From CADEED01 sp963839685 (GTDB lineage Bacteria > Pseudomonadota > Gammaproteobacteria > Steroidobacterales > Steroidobacteraceae), in contig CAWIVS010000001.1 of the NCBI GenBank assembly GCA_963839685.1, positions 248,001 to 312,000 on the forward strand: a DNA stretch of 64,000 nucleotides. Direction: 5' to 3'. The notes beneath the pieces are model-generated. The model made no database searches. It worked only from the letters and a program-made list of their open reading frames with translations, and was not told the origin of the DNA. The translations under genes were made by a program, and so were the position numbers. Shown here in pieces: positions 1-8,084 of this stretch. Within the stretch, counting starts at the first letter, position 1, and each line of letters opens with the position of its first letter.

Positions 1-369
1 GGCGTCGTTCATGGGATCCGCGAGGCAGAATCGTCGAATGCCATGCCGCGCCAGCGTGCGATACGCCAGCGCCATGAAGTCCGCGCTCGCGGTCTCCCAG
101 GAGATGAAACGAAAGCCCGTGCCCATGAATTGCAACGGCGTATTGGGCGTGGCCTCGGCCATCAGCCGGATGCGCTCCCACGGGTCCTCGCGCTTGAAAC
201 GCACCGCCACGCCCATGTGCGTGGAGGTGGTGAAGTCGATGGCCTTGAAGCCCACCCGGTCCATCACCGGCGCGATGCTCAGGGTGCGTGCGGTGTCGAC
301 GCCCAGCGCCGCCCACAGGCACTGGTTGCCATCACGCAGCGAAGTTTCGACCAGCCTGACATCAGCCAT
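1..369 (-). CDS. Carboxyltransferase subunit of a biotin-dependent carboxylase (N-terminal part, cut by window edge)
   Basis: HMGL-like TIM-barrel carboxyltransferase of the pyruvate carboxylase B / oxaloacetate decarboxylase alpha type, which moves carboxyl from carboxybiotin to an acceptor. About 123 residues are visible. The N-terminus reads MADVRLVETSLRDGNQ and carries the family's metal-site motif (TxLRDGxQ) at residues 9-16. The ATG overlaps the stop of the upstream biotin carboxylase (ATGGCTGA), so translation is probably coupled. It is the last visible gene of a minus-strand operon. The acceptor cannot be read from this fragment; pyruvate is only one possibility, given the unusual operon partners. 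Confidence 0.85.
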   Translation of the reverse strand, partial: MADVRLVETSLRDGNQCLWAALGVDTARTLSIAPVMDRVGFKAIDFTTSTHMGVAVRFKREDPWERIRLMAEATPNTPLQFMGTGFRFISWETASADFMALAYRTLARHGIRRFCLADPMNDA

Positions 370-1738
370 GGTTGACCGCCGCGATCTGCGCGTAAGGTTG
401 TTTGAGGCGGCGCGCGAGATAGCCGGTGTCGACGCCGCCGGCGGCGAACTCGCGCTCGGACAACACGTCGGCATGCAGGCAAAGATTGGTGGCGACGCCT
501 TCGAGGCGCGTCGCGGCGATGGCCGCGCGCAGGCGCAGCAGCGCCGTGGCGCGATCCGGGCCGTGCGCGATGATTTTCCCGAGCAGTGAATCGTAGAACG
601 GCGGCACGCGCGCGCCGCGTTCGATATGGGTATCGACGCGAATGTGCTGCGCCACCGGCCACTGCACCTCGCTGACCACTCCCGGACTCGGCGCGAACTC
701 ACGCGCCGGGTCTTCGGCGTTGATGCGGCACTCGATCGCGCAGCCGTCGATGCGCAACGCCGATTGCGCATGACGCACGCCTTCTCCCGCGGCAATCGCG
801 ATCTGCTCCGCGACGAGGTCGATGCCGGTCACGGCTTCGGTGACCGGGTGTTCCACCTGGATACGCGCATTCATCTCCAGGAAGAAGAATTCCTCGCGCG
901 CGGCATCGACCAGGAACTCCACGGTGCCGGCGCCGCGATATTCGAGTCGCGCCGCAAAGCGCAACGCGGCTTCGTGCAGCCGGCGCCGCAGCGCATCGGA
1001 CAAACCCGGCGCCGGCGTCTCTTCGATGAGCTTCTGGTAGCGGCGTTGCACGGAGCAGTCGCGCTCGCCGAGATGCACCACGTTGCCGGCGCCGTCACCC
1101 AGCACCTGCACTTCGACATGGCGCGCCGGCACGATGCAACGCTCCAGGTACACGCGCGCGTCGCCGAATGCGGCGCCCGCCTCTGCCGCGGCGAGCTGCA
1201 GCGCGGCGTCGAGATCCTGCCAGCGTTCGATGAGCTTCATGCCGCGCCCGCCACCGCCGCCCACGGCCTTGACCAGCAGCGGCAGGCCGATGTGCCGCGC
1301 CAGCGCGCGCCCCTCGTCCGCCGACGGCACCGCGCCACCCGGAGCCACCGGCACCTCGGCTTCCTGCGCCCGGGTGCGCGCCACCAGCTTGTCGCCGGCG
1401 GCGGCGAGCTGGGCGGGCGTCGGCCCGATGAAGACCAGCCCGTGTTGCTCGCACAGGCGCGCGAAATCGGCGCGCTCGGACAGGAAACCGTAACCCGGAT
1501 GCACGGCGTCGCAGCCCGTACCGCGCGCCGCCTGCACGAGGATTTCCGGTCGCAGATAACTCGCGCTGGGATGCGATGGCCCGATGCACACCGCGCGTGT
1601 CGCGAGCCGTGCGGGCACGGAGTCCCGATCAATCTCGGACGTCGCGAGCACGGTTTCGATACCGAGCTTGCGGCAGGTGCGCGTGATGCGCGCCGCGATC
1701 TCACCGCGGTTCGCGATGAGGATGCGGCGCAGGCTCAA
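362..1738 (-). CDS. Biotin carboxylase subunit
   Basis: ATP-grasp biotin carboxylase of AccC/PycA type, 458 aa, the normal family length. It carboxylates the biotin of its carrier protein using ATP and bicarbonate. The N-terminal biotin-carboxylase fold opens with RILIANRGEIA. The glycine-rich ATP loop GGGGGRGMK is at about residues 160-168, and the catalytic strand EMNARIQVEHPVTE at about 288-301. The start is a TTG overlapping the TGA of the BCCP gene upstream, and the stop overlaps the start of the carboxyltransferase gene. All three subunits are therefore tightly coupled. It is probably not the housekeeping acetyl-CoA carboxylase subunit, because a carboxyltransferase of pyruvate-carboxylase type follows. 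Confidence 0.93.
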   Translation of the reverse strand: MSLRRILIANRGEIAARITRTCRKLGIETVLATSEIDRDSVPARLATRAVCIGPSHPSASYLRPEILVQAARGTGCDAVHPGYGFLSERADFARLCEQHGLVFIGPTPAQLAAAGDKLVARTRAQEAEVPVAPGGAVPSADEGRALARHIGLPLLVKAVGGGGGRGMKLIERWQDLDAALQLAAAEAGAAFGDARVYLERCIVPARHVEVQVLGDGAGNVVHLGERDCSVQRRYQKLIEETPAPGLSDALRRRLHEAALRFAARLEYRGAGTVEFLVDAAREEFFFLEMNARIQVEHPVTEAVTGIDLVAEQIAIAAGEGVRHAQSALRIDGCAIECRINAEDPAREFAPSPGVVSEVQWPVAQHIRVDTHIERGARVPPFYDSLLGKIIAHGPDRATALLRLRAAIAATRLEGVATNLCLHADVLSEREFAAGGVDTGYLARRLKQPYAQIAAVNHG

Positions 1739-2196
1739 GCCGACTCCTGCGCCAGCGTCAGCAGCGTCTCACCGTACTCGACCAGCACGCCGTCGCGCGC
1801 GCGGACTTCGCGCACCACGCCGCGCGCGCCGGCGCGCACCGTGTTCATGAGTTTCATGACTTCGATGATGCCGACGGTGGTGTCGGGTTCGACGCAGGCG
1901 CCCACCTCGACGAACGGCGGCGCACCGGGGCGCGGTGCGCGATAGAACGTGCCCAACAACGGTGCCCGCACCACGACCAGGGAAGGATCTTCCGTCGGCG
2001 CGGATGCCGGCGCCACCGTCGCGCTCGCGGGGCGAGCGACTGCCGAGGGCGCAGGCGTTGTCGCCGCTCGCGGCGGCGGCGCGCCGCTGCGACGCAGGTG
2101 AATCTTGAGGCCGTCGATTTCGAGATCGAGCTCGTCGAAGCTCGAATCCTCCAGCAGGCGCGTGATCTCGGCGATGTCGCGCGCGGTCAGGGTCAT
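1735..2196 (-). CDS. Biotin carboxyl carrier protein
   Basis: Biotinyl carrier subunit, 153 aa. Residues 1-37 resemble the AccB N-terminal region, followed by a Pro/Ala-rich linker (about 38-68) and a C-terminal biotinyl/lipoyl domain. The biotin attachment motif is EVMKLMN, with Lys115 as the expected modified residue. The start ATG (2196-2194) overlaps the stop of the PEP/pyruvate-binding gene as ATGA, and its own TGA overlaps the TTG of the biotin carboxylase. Longer in-frame extensions upstream would lie inside the previous gene and were rejected. Confidence 0.93.
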   Translation of the reverse strand: MTLTARDIAEITRLLEDSSFDELDLEIDGLKIHLRRSGAPPPRAATTPAPSAVARPASATVAPASAPTEDPSLVVVRAPLLGTFYRAPRPGAPPFVEVGACVEPDTTVGIIEVMKLMNTVRAGARGVVREVRARDGVLVEYGETLLTLAQESA

Positions 2197-3242
2197 CGGC
2201 GCCCTCCGAAGATCGACATCACGTGTGACAGCGGATCCGCGGCGGGACGTGCCGCAGGTTGCGCTTCTTTGGCCGACCACACCGTCTCGGGACGGCTCTG
2301 CAACAGGCGCAACGCGCCGCGCGCGTCGATCGCCCATTCGATGTCCTGCGCGCAGCCGTAGTGTCGCTCGATCTGGCGTGCGATCTGCCGCAGCTCGCCG
2401 ATCTCGGCATCGCTGAGGCAGGGTATGCGGCGCCGCTCGTCGGGAACCGCAACACTCTCCACACCGCCCTCGCGCGCACGCCGATGTTCGATGTGTTTGT
2501 CGCTGATATCGCGCACGCTGATTTCACCGGTGATCTTGCCCACCACCCAGCGATCCGGCGTGACCTCGCCGCCCACTACCGCGGAGCCCAGCCCCCACGC
2601 GCCTTCGATGGTCACCACCGAACGATCGCCCGAGGTCGGACTGCGGGTGAACATCACGCCGGCCGCGCGCGCGTCGACCATGGATTGCACCACCACCGCC
2701 ATGGCGACATCACCTTCATCAATTCCTCGATCGCGCCGGTAGCTGATGGACTCCACCGAATACAGGCTGGCCCAGCAGGCGCGCACGCGTGTGCGCAGCG
2801 TCGCGGCATCGGACACCCACAGGTAGGTGTCCTGCAATCCGGCGAAACTCGCGTCGGCCGCGTCCTCGGTGGTTGCCGAGGATCGCACGGCAACGTCGGC
2901 CGCGCCGGCACGCTCGCGCAGTGTGGCATGCGCCGCGGCCAGCTCGGCGGCCAGGGTCGCAGGCAGCTCATGGGAAAGAAAACGCGCGCGCAGTTCGGCC
3001 GAACAAGCCTCGATGGCGGCGAGATCGCCGGCGCGCAGCGCCTCGATGCGGGCGCGCACCGGCGCCTCGCGCTCCAGCGTGGCGAGGAATTCCGTGAACG
3101 CCGCCGTGCGAATGACGAAGCCCGCGGGAACCGCGATGCCGGCGCGCGTGAGCTCGCCGAGGCTGCCACCCTTGCCACCGACTTCGGCGCGGTCGGCGAG
3201 CCCCAGCGCCTCGAACCAGCCAATGATCGCGCCCGACGTCAC
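2193..3242 (-). CDS. PEP synthase-like ATP-binding subunit (PPDK N-terminal domain)
   Basis: 349-aa stand-alone PPDK_N ATP-grasp domain. Diagnostic motifs are VGGKGGSLGEL (21-31), VRSSATTEDAADASFAGLQ (119-137), GVMFTRSPTSGDR (195-207), WGLGSAVVGGEVTPDR (216-231) and LLQSRPET (about 314). Full PEP synthase is about 790 aa; here the phosphohistidine domain is on a separate protein two genes upstream (3825-5648). This two-subunit layout and the two sizes match phenylphosphate synthase subunits 2 and 1 of Thauera aromatica. Predicted role: transfer the ATP beta-phosphate or pyrophosphate to the partner's histidine. GTG start at 3242 with AAAGGC just upstream. Confidence 0.85.
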   Translation of the reverse strand: MTSGAIIGWFEALGLADRAEVGGKGGSLGELTRAGIAVPAGFVIRTAAFTEFLATLEREAPVRARIEALRAGDLAAIEACSAELRARFLSHELPATLAAELAAAHATLRERAGAADVAVRSSATTEDAADASFAGLQDTYLWVSDAATLRTRVRACWASLYSVESISYRRDRGIDEGDVAMAVVVQSMVDARAAGVMFTRSPTSGDRSVVTIEGAWGLGSAVVGGEVTPDRWVVGKITGEISVRDISDKHIEHRRAREGGVESVAVPDERRRIPCLSDAEIGELRQIARQIERHYGCAQDIEWAIDARGALRLLQSRPETVWSAKEAQPAARPAADPLSHVMSIFGGRR

Positions 3243-3254
3243 GCCTTTCGAAGC

Positions 3255-3803
3255 CTAGATATAGAGCTGCTTGTTGATCGGGATGCCGTGCTCGCGGCAG
3301 TAGGTCTCGTAGTGATTGATGAACCACCACACATCGAGGGTCTCGATGAACTTTCCATTCTCGTCGTAAAACTCGGTGGCGCCCTGCAGCCAGCCGAACA
3401 GCTTCACGCCTTCGGGGTGATCGCTCACCAGCGTATGAATGAGGCCCGGCGTCTCGTAGATGAAGTCACCGGGCTTCGCGACCCAGTCGTATTCGAGATA
3501 ACGCGCACTGCCTTCGAGGCACACCATCACCACGGTGCCGCGGTGCTTGTGCGTGCCGATGACGCCGGCCTTCTTGATCCAGAGAATATTGCCGAAGGTG
3601 TTATGGCGAGTGTCGAACGCCAGGTGCCGGATCGCGGCCTTGTCGCCGAACGGCACCCACGGACTCTCCTCCAGGGAGGGGCCCACGAATGTTCCGGGAA
3701 TTCCGTGGCGATTGATGACGTCGCGATAGGGCTCCGCCACGTCGACGATCTTGTATGCCGTCGACGGGGGCGCCGTGATTCCGGGGATGTGAACGGCCGA
3801 CAT
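3255..3803 (-). CDS. Cupin protein, 2,4'-dihydroxyacetophenone dioxygenase-like
   Basis: 182-aa single-domain cupin resembling the 2,4'-dihydroxyacetophenone dioxygenase (DAD) family, non-haem metal enzymes of about 175-180 aa. Likely metal ligands are in THKHRGT (His85, His87), with a further His at LIHTLV (His123). The gene lies between the two PEP-synthase-like genes, 12 nt before the ATP-binding subunit. This suggests the pathway handles a hydroxy-aryl or other enolisable ketone. The substrate assignment rests on family resemblance only; a non-catalytic ChrR-like cupin is the alternative. Confidence 0.7.
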   Translation of the reverse strand: MSAVHIPGITAPPSTAYKIVDVAEPYRDVINRHGIPGTFVGPSLEESPWVPFGDKAAIRHLAFDTRHNTFGNILWIKKAGVIGTHKHRGTVVMVCLEGSARYLEYDWVAKPGDFIYETPGLIHTLVSDHPEGVKLFGWLQGATEFYDENGKFIETLDVWWFINHYETYCREHGIPINKQLYI

Positions 3804-3824
3804 GGGATACCTCTCTTTGGACCC

Positions 3825-5648
3825 TTATTGAATGATCGTCACGACACCGCGACCGCCATCGACGCGGATGCGTTGTCCGTCCTTGATGCGCGTGGTGGCG
3901 CTGCCGGTGCCCACCACGGCCGGCAGTCCGTATTCGCGCGCGACGATGGCGGCGTGACTCATGGAGCCGCCGATGTCGGAAACGGCGCCGGCGATCTTCT
4001 GGAAGATAGGCGCCCAGGTCGGATTGGTGATCTGGCACACGAGGATGTCGCCGGGCTGCAGGCGCGAGATTTCCTCGACGCTGCGCACCACGCGCGCCGG
4101 CCCTTCCGCCACGCCACTCGAAGCGGCGAAGCCGCGGATTTCGGTCACTGCGTCACCCTTCTCCGCCGACAGCCAGGTATCGAGACTCTCGCGCGTGATA
4201 CCCCAGAGCATGACGATGGCCGGGTCATCGATGATGTCGGGCACTGGCCCGAGCGCAGGCGCGGTGTCCTGGCGAGCCCATTCCTTGATCGCCGCGCGAC
4301 GCTCGGCGACCTTCGCCGGCCAATGCGTCGGCCCGCGCGGCGGTGAGCCCGTTGACCAGGAGGTCATCAGATCGACGATGGCCGACTCGAGCTCGAAGTG
4401 CGTGAGCTGGAAGACATCCTCGGCGTCGCCGAAGAATCCTTCGCTTGCGAGCAAGGCGCCGAACTCCCGGATCTTGTTGAAGAACAGGTTGGTGTACCAG
4501 TGCTCGCAGTAGAACTTGTGGCCTTCGACATAGGGGAACACGCGGTGCGCGAGCGTGATCATCTGGTCGTAGGCGCCGCGTTCCTCGTCGGTGGCCAGCA
4601 GCTCGCGGTAATCCGCGATGAGCTGGCGACGCTCGGCCTGCAGCCTTTCCACCGGCCGCTCGAGCGTCTCGCCCGCCTGCAGGCGGCGGATGTAACCGGG
4701 AATGCCCGCGAACGGCATCGACAGGTCGTCATTCCAGGAGCGGTGATAATGATAGAAGCCGTCGCCGACATTGATGTTGAACCACGGATCGCGCGAGGTG
4801 GCCAGCTCTTCTAACCACTTGCTTCCAGCGTCGCCGGCGCCCTGGAGAGTCGCCATGACCTCCGTCGCACTCCGGCCTTCGACAAAATGCGCGTGCACGC
4901 CGAGATCCACCGCGCGCCGCGCCAGGCGGCGGACTTCCTCATCGGGACGGAAGATCTCCGCATCCATGCCGGCCACCATGCGGGCCACGGTCTGGTCGCT
5001 GATCTCGGGAAAGGCCTTCTTGCAGAACGCGAAGAACGTCATGTACGCGCCGTAGCCGAGCAGCAGGAACTCGAAGTGGTGATGCCACATCCGGAAGTAT
5101 CCCTCGAGCGTCTTCTGGTACGTCTCGAGCAGATAGTGGTTGGAAGCGATGCCCCGGCCGGCGCGCACGTGTTCGAGCGGCTCGAATTCCGGCAGCGAGA
5201 CCTTGGGCAGCCGCTGCGCCTCGCCGATCAGCGCCAGCATCTTGTCGCGCCATTGCGCGTACAGCCGTTCCCAGTTCTCGTAGTAGTAGAACGCGCGTTG
5301 CTTGAATTCCTCGGTGCGGCGCGCGATCTCGGCCGGGTCGGTGACCGCGTTGCCGCCGATGTAGACGCGGCCGTTCAGGATGCGGTAGTCGATGCCCAGC
5401 GTGGTCGGCAGGCAATGCACCCGCGTATTGGCCGCGCCGAGCGCGCAATAGGCGGCTTCCGCCGTGACCATGTCGAATGCCGACATGGGTTCCGGAAAGT
5501 GCATGGAGTTGTAGAACCAGAAGCGCGTGTCGTCCGCGGCCGTGAACTGCATGTAATACGGGTATGCAGCTTGCGCGGCCTCCGTACCCGGCACGACCTT
5601 GAGCGAGCTCGGTCGCGGGAATTCACGCGCCGCAGTGGCTGTTGGCAT
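3825..5648 (-). CDS. PEP-utilising mobile-domain protein, phenylphosphate synthase large subunit-like
   Basis: About 607 aa. The C-terminal ~90 residues are a PEP-utiliser swivelling domain with the phosphorylatable histidine in GGSMSHAAIVAREYGLPAVV (about His565). The first ~490 residues resemble the middle region of phenylphosphate-synthase subunit 1-like proteins rather than the PEP-binding barrel of true PEP synthase. Together with the 349-aa ATP-binding subunit downstream it should form a dikinase that phosphorylates a phenol or enol through His-P. The start was placed at the ATG at 5648 (MPTATAAREF). An ATG at 5690 in the same frame is possible. It follows the porin gene by 88 nt. Confidence 0.78.
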   Translation of the reverse strand: MPTATAAREFPRPSSLKVVPGTEAAQAAYPYYMQFTAADDTRFWFYNSMHFPEPMSAFDMVTAEAAYCALGAANTRVHCLPTTLGIDYRILNGRVYIGGNAVTDPAEIARRTEEFKQRAFYYYENWERLYAQWRDKMLALIGEAQRLPKVSLPEFEPLEHVRAGRGIASNHYLLETYQKTLEGYFRMWHHHFEFLLLGYGAYMTFFAFCKKAFPEISDQTVARMVAGMDAEIFRPDEEVRRLARRAVDLGVHAHFVEGRSATEVMATLQGAGDAGSKWLEELATSRDPWFNINVGDGFYHYHRSWNDDLSMPFAGIPGYIRRLQAGETLERPVERLQAERRQLIADYRELLATDEERGAYDQMITLAHRVFPYVEGHKFYCEHWYTNLFFNKIREFGALLASEGFFGDAEDVFQLTHFELESAIVDLMTSWSTGSPPRGPTHWPAKVAERRAAIKEWARQDTAPALGPVPDIIDDPAIVMLWGITRESLDTWLSAEKGDAVTEIRGFAASSGVAEGPARVVRSVEEISRLQPGDILVCQITNPTWAPIFQKIAGAVSDIGGSMSHAAIVAREYGLPAVVGTGSATTRIKDGQRIRVDGGRGVVTIIQ

Positions 5649-5736
5649 GGTCGGCCCCCAAGGGGCCAGGAAGCGGCCCCGAGCGGCCAAGCCTAGCGCG
5701 GGAGCACCCCCCGGATTCGCCCATCAGTGAAATGGG

Positions 5737-6987
5737 CTACCAGATGAATTCGACCTGCGCCCAGAATTTCTCGGTGTCGCGCGCCGAGGCGAGCACGCCT
5801 TCCGTGTAGTCGGCGTACTTCAGCATGAAATTCACCTTCTTGAGCTTCGCGGCGATGGACGCGTTCCATTCGGAGCCGTAGTCGGCGGATACTTCCTCGG
5901 CCTGATAGTCGTGGTAACTCAACACGATGCCGATGCTGTCCATGCCGCCAATGGCCTTCAGGCTGACGGTGGCATTTACGTAGGTGTCCTCGATGCCATT
6001 CGCCGGCGTGGTCAGGAACTTGTCGGCCCAACCCTGGAACTTGTGCAGCGTCGCCAGCGGCGTGGTGAATCCCTTTACGCCGTTGCCGTCGAGCATTTCG
6101 ATGCCGGCCCCGAGGCCGAATTGCTGGTAGGTCGCGGTGAGTTCGGCCATGACGTAGTCGAGATCGAAGCTCAAGGGATTCACGCCGGCGTCGCTCTGGC
6201 TGGCCCAGGAAGCGAGGTAGCCGATCTTGACCTTGCCCGCCGGCGCCTCGCCCGCGAACCGCAGGCCGTAGGTCGACGTGGAGTCATTCGCCGCCGCCGG
6301 CACGCCGGCGATCGGATCGAACTCCAGTAGATAGCCAAAGCCGGTGACCTTGCCGATGCTGGTCTGGTAGCTCGCATTGAGCAGCACGGTGTCACCCTGG
6401 TAGGTGCCCTGCGGTGAGTCCTCGCCGAACACGCGGTTGACGCGGTTGAGATAGGTCGCATCGAGCACCAGGTTCTTCACGCTCTTGTTCACGGCGCGGA
6501 AGGCGTCGAAGGTCTGCTCGTTCTGCCGCCAGCCGACGTTGCCGATGAAACGCTGGTCGTCGAGCTGGACGCGCTGCCGGCCGAGCGTCAGCGTGGTCCC
6601 CGGGATGCTGGTATTGGTGAGCGTGAAACGGTTGAACGCATAGGATTCGGGATCCGCCACCACCGGGTAGGTGGCCATCGCGGGATCCATCGGATCGGGC
6701 CGGTAATCATTCTCGAGCGGCACCACGGCCTCGCCTTCGACTAACAACGATGTACCCCACACCTTGCCGGTCTCGAAGCCCAGGCGGGCGCGCAGCGTGG
6801 TGGCATTCGCTTCGTTGGCGATTCCGGCCTGGTCGACATCCTCGGTCCGCAGCCGCGTGTCGAGAATGAGCTTGGCCTGGCTGAAGGCGCTCTGCAGCGA
6901 AGCCGTGTCTTCGGCATGGACCTTTCCGGTCGAGACAATCGCCAGGACAATCAGTCCCGGCGCGAACCTGTGCTTGTACATCTCCAT
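5737..6987 (-). CDS. Outer-membrane porin, alginate-export family-like
   Basis: About 416 aa with an N-terminal signal peptide (MEMYKHRFAPGLIVLAIVST...VHA|ED) and an all-beta, alternating hydrophobic pattern ending in ...FWAQVEFIW. A terminal aromatic residue is typical of outer-membrane beta barrels. LTLGRQRVQLDDQRFIGNVG and YLNRVNRVFGEDSP resemble Alginate_exp (PF13372) porins. It is the first gene of the minus-strand operon and probably brings the pathway substrate across the outer membrane. In-frame sequence continues upstream, but residues before MEMYKH do not look like a signal peptide, so the start is set at 6987. Confidence 0.78.
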   Translation of the reverse strand: MEMYKHRFAPGLIVLAIVSTGKVHAEDTASLQSAFSQAKLILDTRLRTEDVDQAGIANEANATTLRARLGFETGKVWGTSLLVEGEAVVPLENDYRPDPMDPAMATYPVVADPESYAFNRFTLTNTSIPGTTLTLGRQRVQLDDQRFIGNVGWRQNEQTFDAFRAVNKSVKNLVLDATYLNRVNRVFGEDSPQGTYQGDTVLLNASYQTSIGKVTGFGYLLEFDPIAGVPAAANDSTSTYGLRFAGEAPAGKVKIGYLASWASQSDAGVNPLSFDLDYVMAELTATYQQFGLGAGIEMLDGNGVKGFTTPLATLHKFQGWADKFLTTPANGIEDTYVNATVSLKAIGGMDSIGIVLSYHDYQAEEVSADYGSEWNASIAAKLKKVNFMLKYADYTEGVLASARDTEKFWAQVEFIW

Positions 6988-7195
6988 TCCTGCACTATGA
7001 CTAACCAATTGCAGAGAGCAATACGCGTGCCAGCGACTGGCCGGGGGCTTTCTTTTCCTGTAGCGCGCAGTGTTTCGCGCCCTGCACCGAAACGCGGCGC
7101 AGGGGTGCAGGCGTTTGCGCAAACCGGTGCAGGTTGTTGCGCGCGTGCGTGTGCGTTCTGCGGGCCGGCGCCGCTAGTGATATCGTCCCGCCCCG

Positions 7196-8038
7196 ATGGC
7201 CGAGTGGAATCTGAAAGGCAAGCGAATCGCGGTCCCCGAAATGCGCGAGCTGGAAGTGCTCAGCGCGCTCCTCGAGCGCCGCGGGGCCGAAGTGCTGCGT
7301 TGTCCGCTGGTGACGATCTACGACTCGCCGCACAGCGCGCAGGTGCTGGCGTTCGCGGTGAAACTCGCCGACGGCGGCTTCGACGATTTCATCATCATCA
7401 CCGGCGAAGGCCTGACCAGGATCCTGGGCTGCATCGACAAGCATGAGCCGGCGCTGCGGCCGCGCTTTGTCGAAGGTCTCGCGCAGCTGCGCACCATCAC
7501 CCGTGGCCCGAAGCCGGCCCGGGCACTGCGTGCGCTGGGGCTGAAGCCGGTCATCGAAGCCACGGAGCCGACCACCGAGGGTGTCATCCGCGCGCTCGAC
7601 AGCCAGGTTCTCGCGCAGCGGCGGGTCGCTGTACAGCTGTATGGCAATGATCCCAATCTCACGCTGATGCGCTTTCTGCGTGAGCGCGGCGCCGATGTCT
7701 CGACCGTGGCGCCTTACATCTATGGCAATGCCGCGGATGACGCCACGGTGCACTCGTTGCTCGAGCGCATGGCGGCCGGCGAGGTCGATGCCATCGCGTT
7801 CACCAGCAAGTTGCAGATCGAGCGGCTCATGACGCAGCACCCGACCCCGCTGGTGAAACGCGCGCTGTCGCGCACGATGATAGCCGCGGTCGGGCCCATC
7901 GTTGCCGAGGCGATCCGCTCACACGGGTTTGAAGTCTCCTCCAGCCCCGAACACTCCTGGTTCATGAAGCCGCTGGTGGTCGCGCTCGGTGAAGCACTTG
8001 GCACCAAGCGCGGCGCCGACCAGACCGGCACCGCGTAA
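7196..8038 (+). CDS. hemD: Uroporphyrinogen-III synthase (HemD family)
   Basis: 280-aa protein with the two-lobed HemD fold. Motifs include GKRIAVPEMRELEVL, PLVTIYDSP, DFIIITGEGLTRIL and DAIAFTSKLQIERL. HemD cyclises hydroxymethylbilane to uroporphyrinogen III, the precursor of haem and siroheme. It is a monocistronic plus-strand gene divergent from the porin operon. The siroheme-using nitrite and sulfite reductases in this window give a plausible reason for its presence. It may be a second HemD-like copy rather than the housekeeping one, which usually sits beside hemC. The TAA stop is the first part of the palindromic repeat that follows. Confidence 0.75.
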   Translation: MAEWNLKGKRIAVPEMRELEVLSALLERRGAEVLRCPLVTIYDSPHSAQVLAFAVKLADGGFDDFIIITGEGLTRILGCIDKHEPALRPRFVEGLAQLRTITRGPKPARALRALGLKPVIEATEPTTEGVIRALDSQVLAQRRVAVQLYGNDPNLTLMRFLRERGADVSTVAPYIYGNAADDATVHSLLERMAAGEVDAIAFTSKLQIERLMTQHPTPLVKRALSRTMIAAVGPIVAEAIRSHGFEVSSSPEHSWFMKPLVVALGEALGTKRGADQTGTA

Positions 8039-8084
8039 ATGGGGACACTCCCCTTTCCTAGCAAAAGGGGAGTGTCCCCATTTA
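8036..8084. repeat. GGGGAC palindromic repeat / bidirectional terminator, copy 1
   Basis: A near-perfect inverted repeat. The left arm is TAAATGGGGACACTCCCC and its reverse complement ends at 8084, with a ~12-base centre (TTTCCTAGCAAA). It lies between two convergent genes, and each arm supplies the TAA stop of the gene running into it (8036-8038 plus strand; 8084-8082 minus strand). Stem strength and placement fit a bidirectional transcription terminator. Related GGGGAC...GTCCCC elements occur at 13664 and 50076. Confidence 0.8.

Noticed and set aside
2259..4346. 695-codon plus-strand open frame
   Set aside because: Antisense across three well-supported minus-strand genes; no recognisable domains.
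2193..5648. Housekeeping PEP synthase (ppsA) broken in two
   Set aside because: The two parts are separate genes with a cupin gene between them, in the order mobile domain then ATP domain, and the large part lacks the PEP-binding barrel. This is a distinct two-subunit family.
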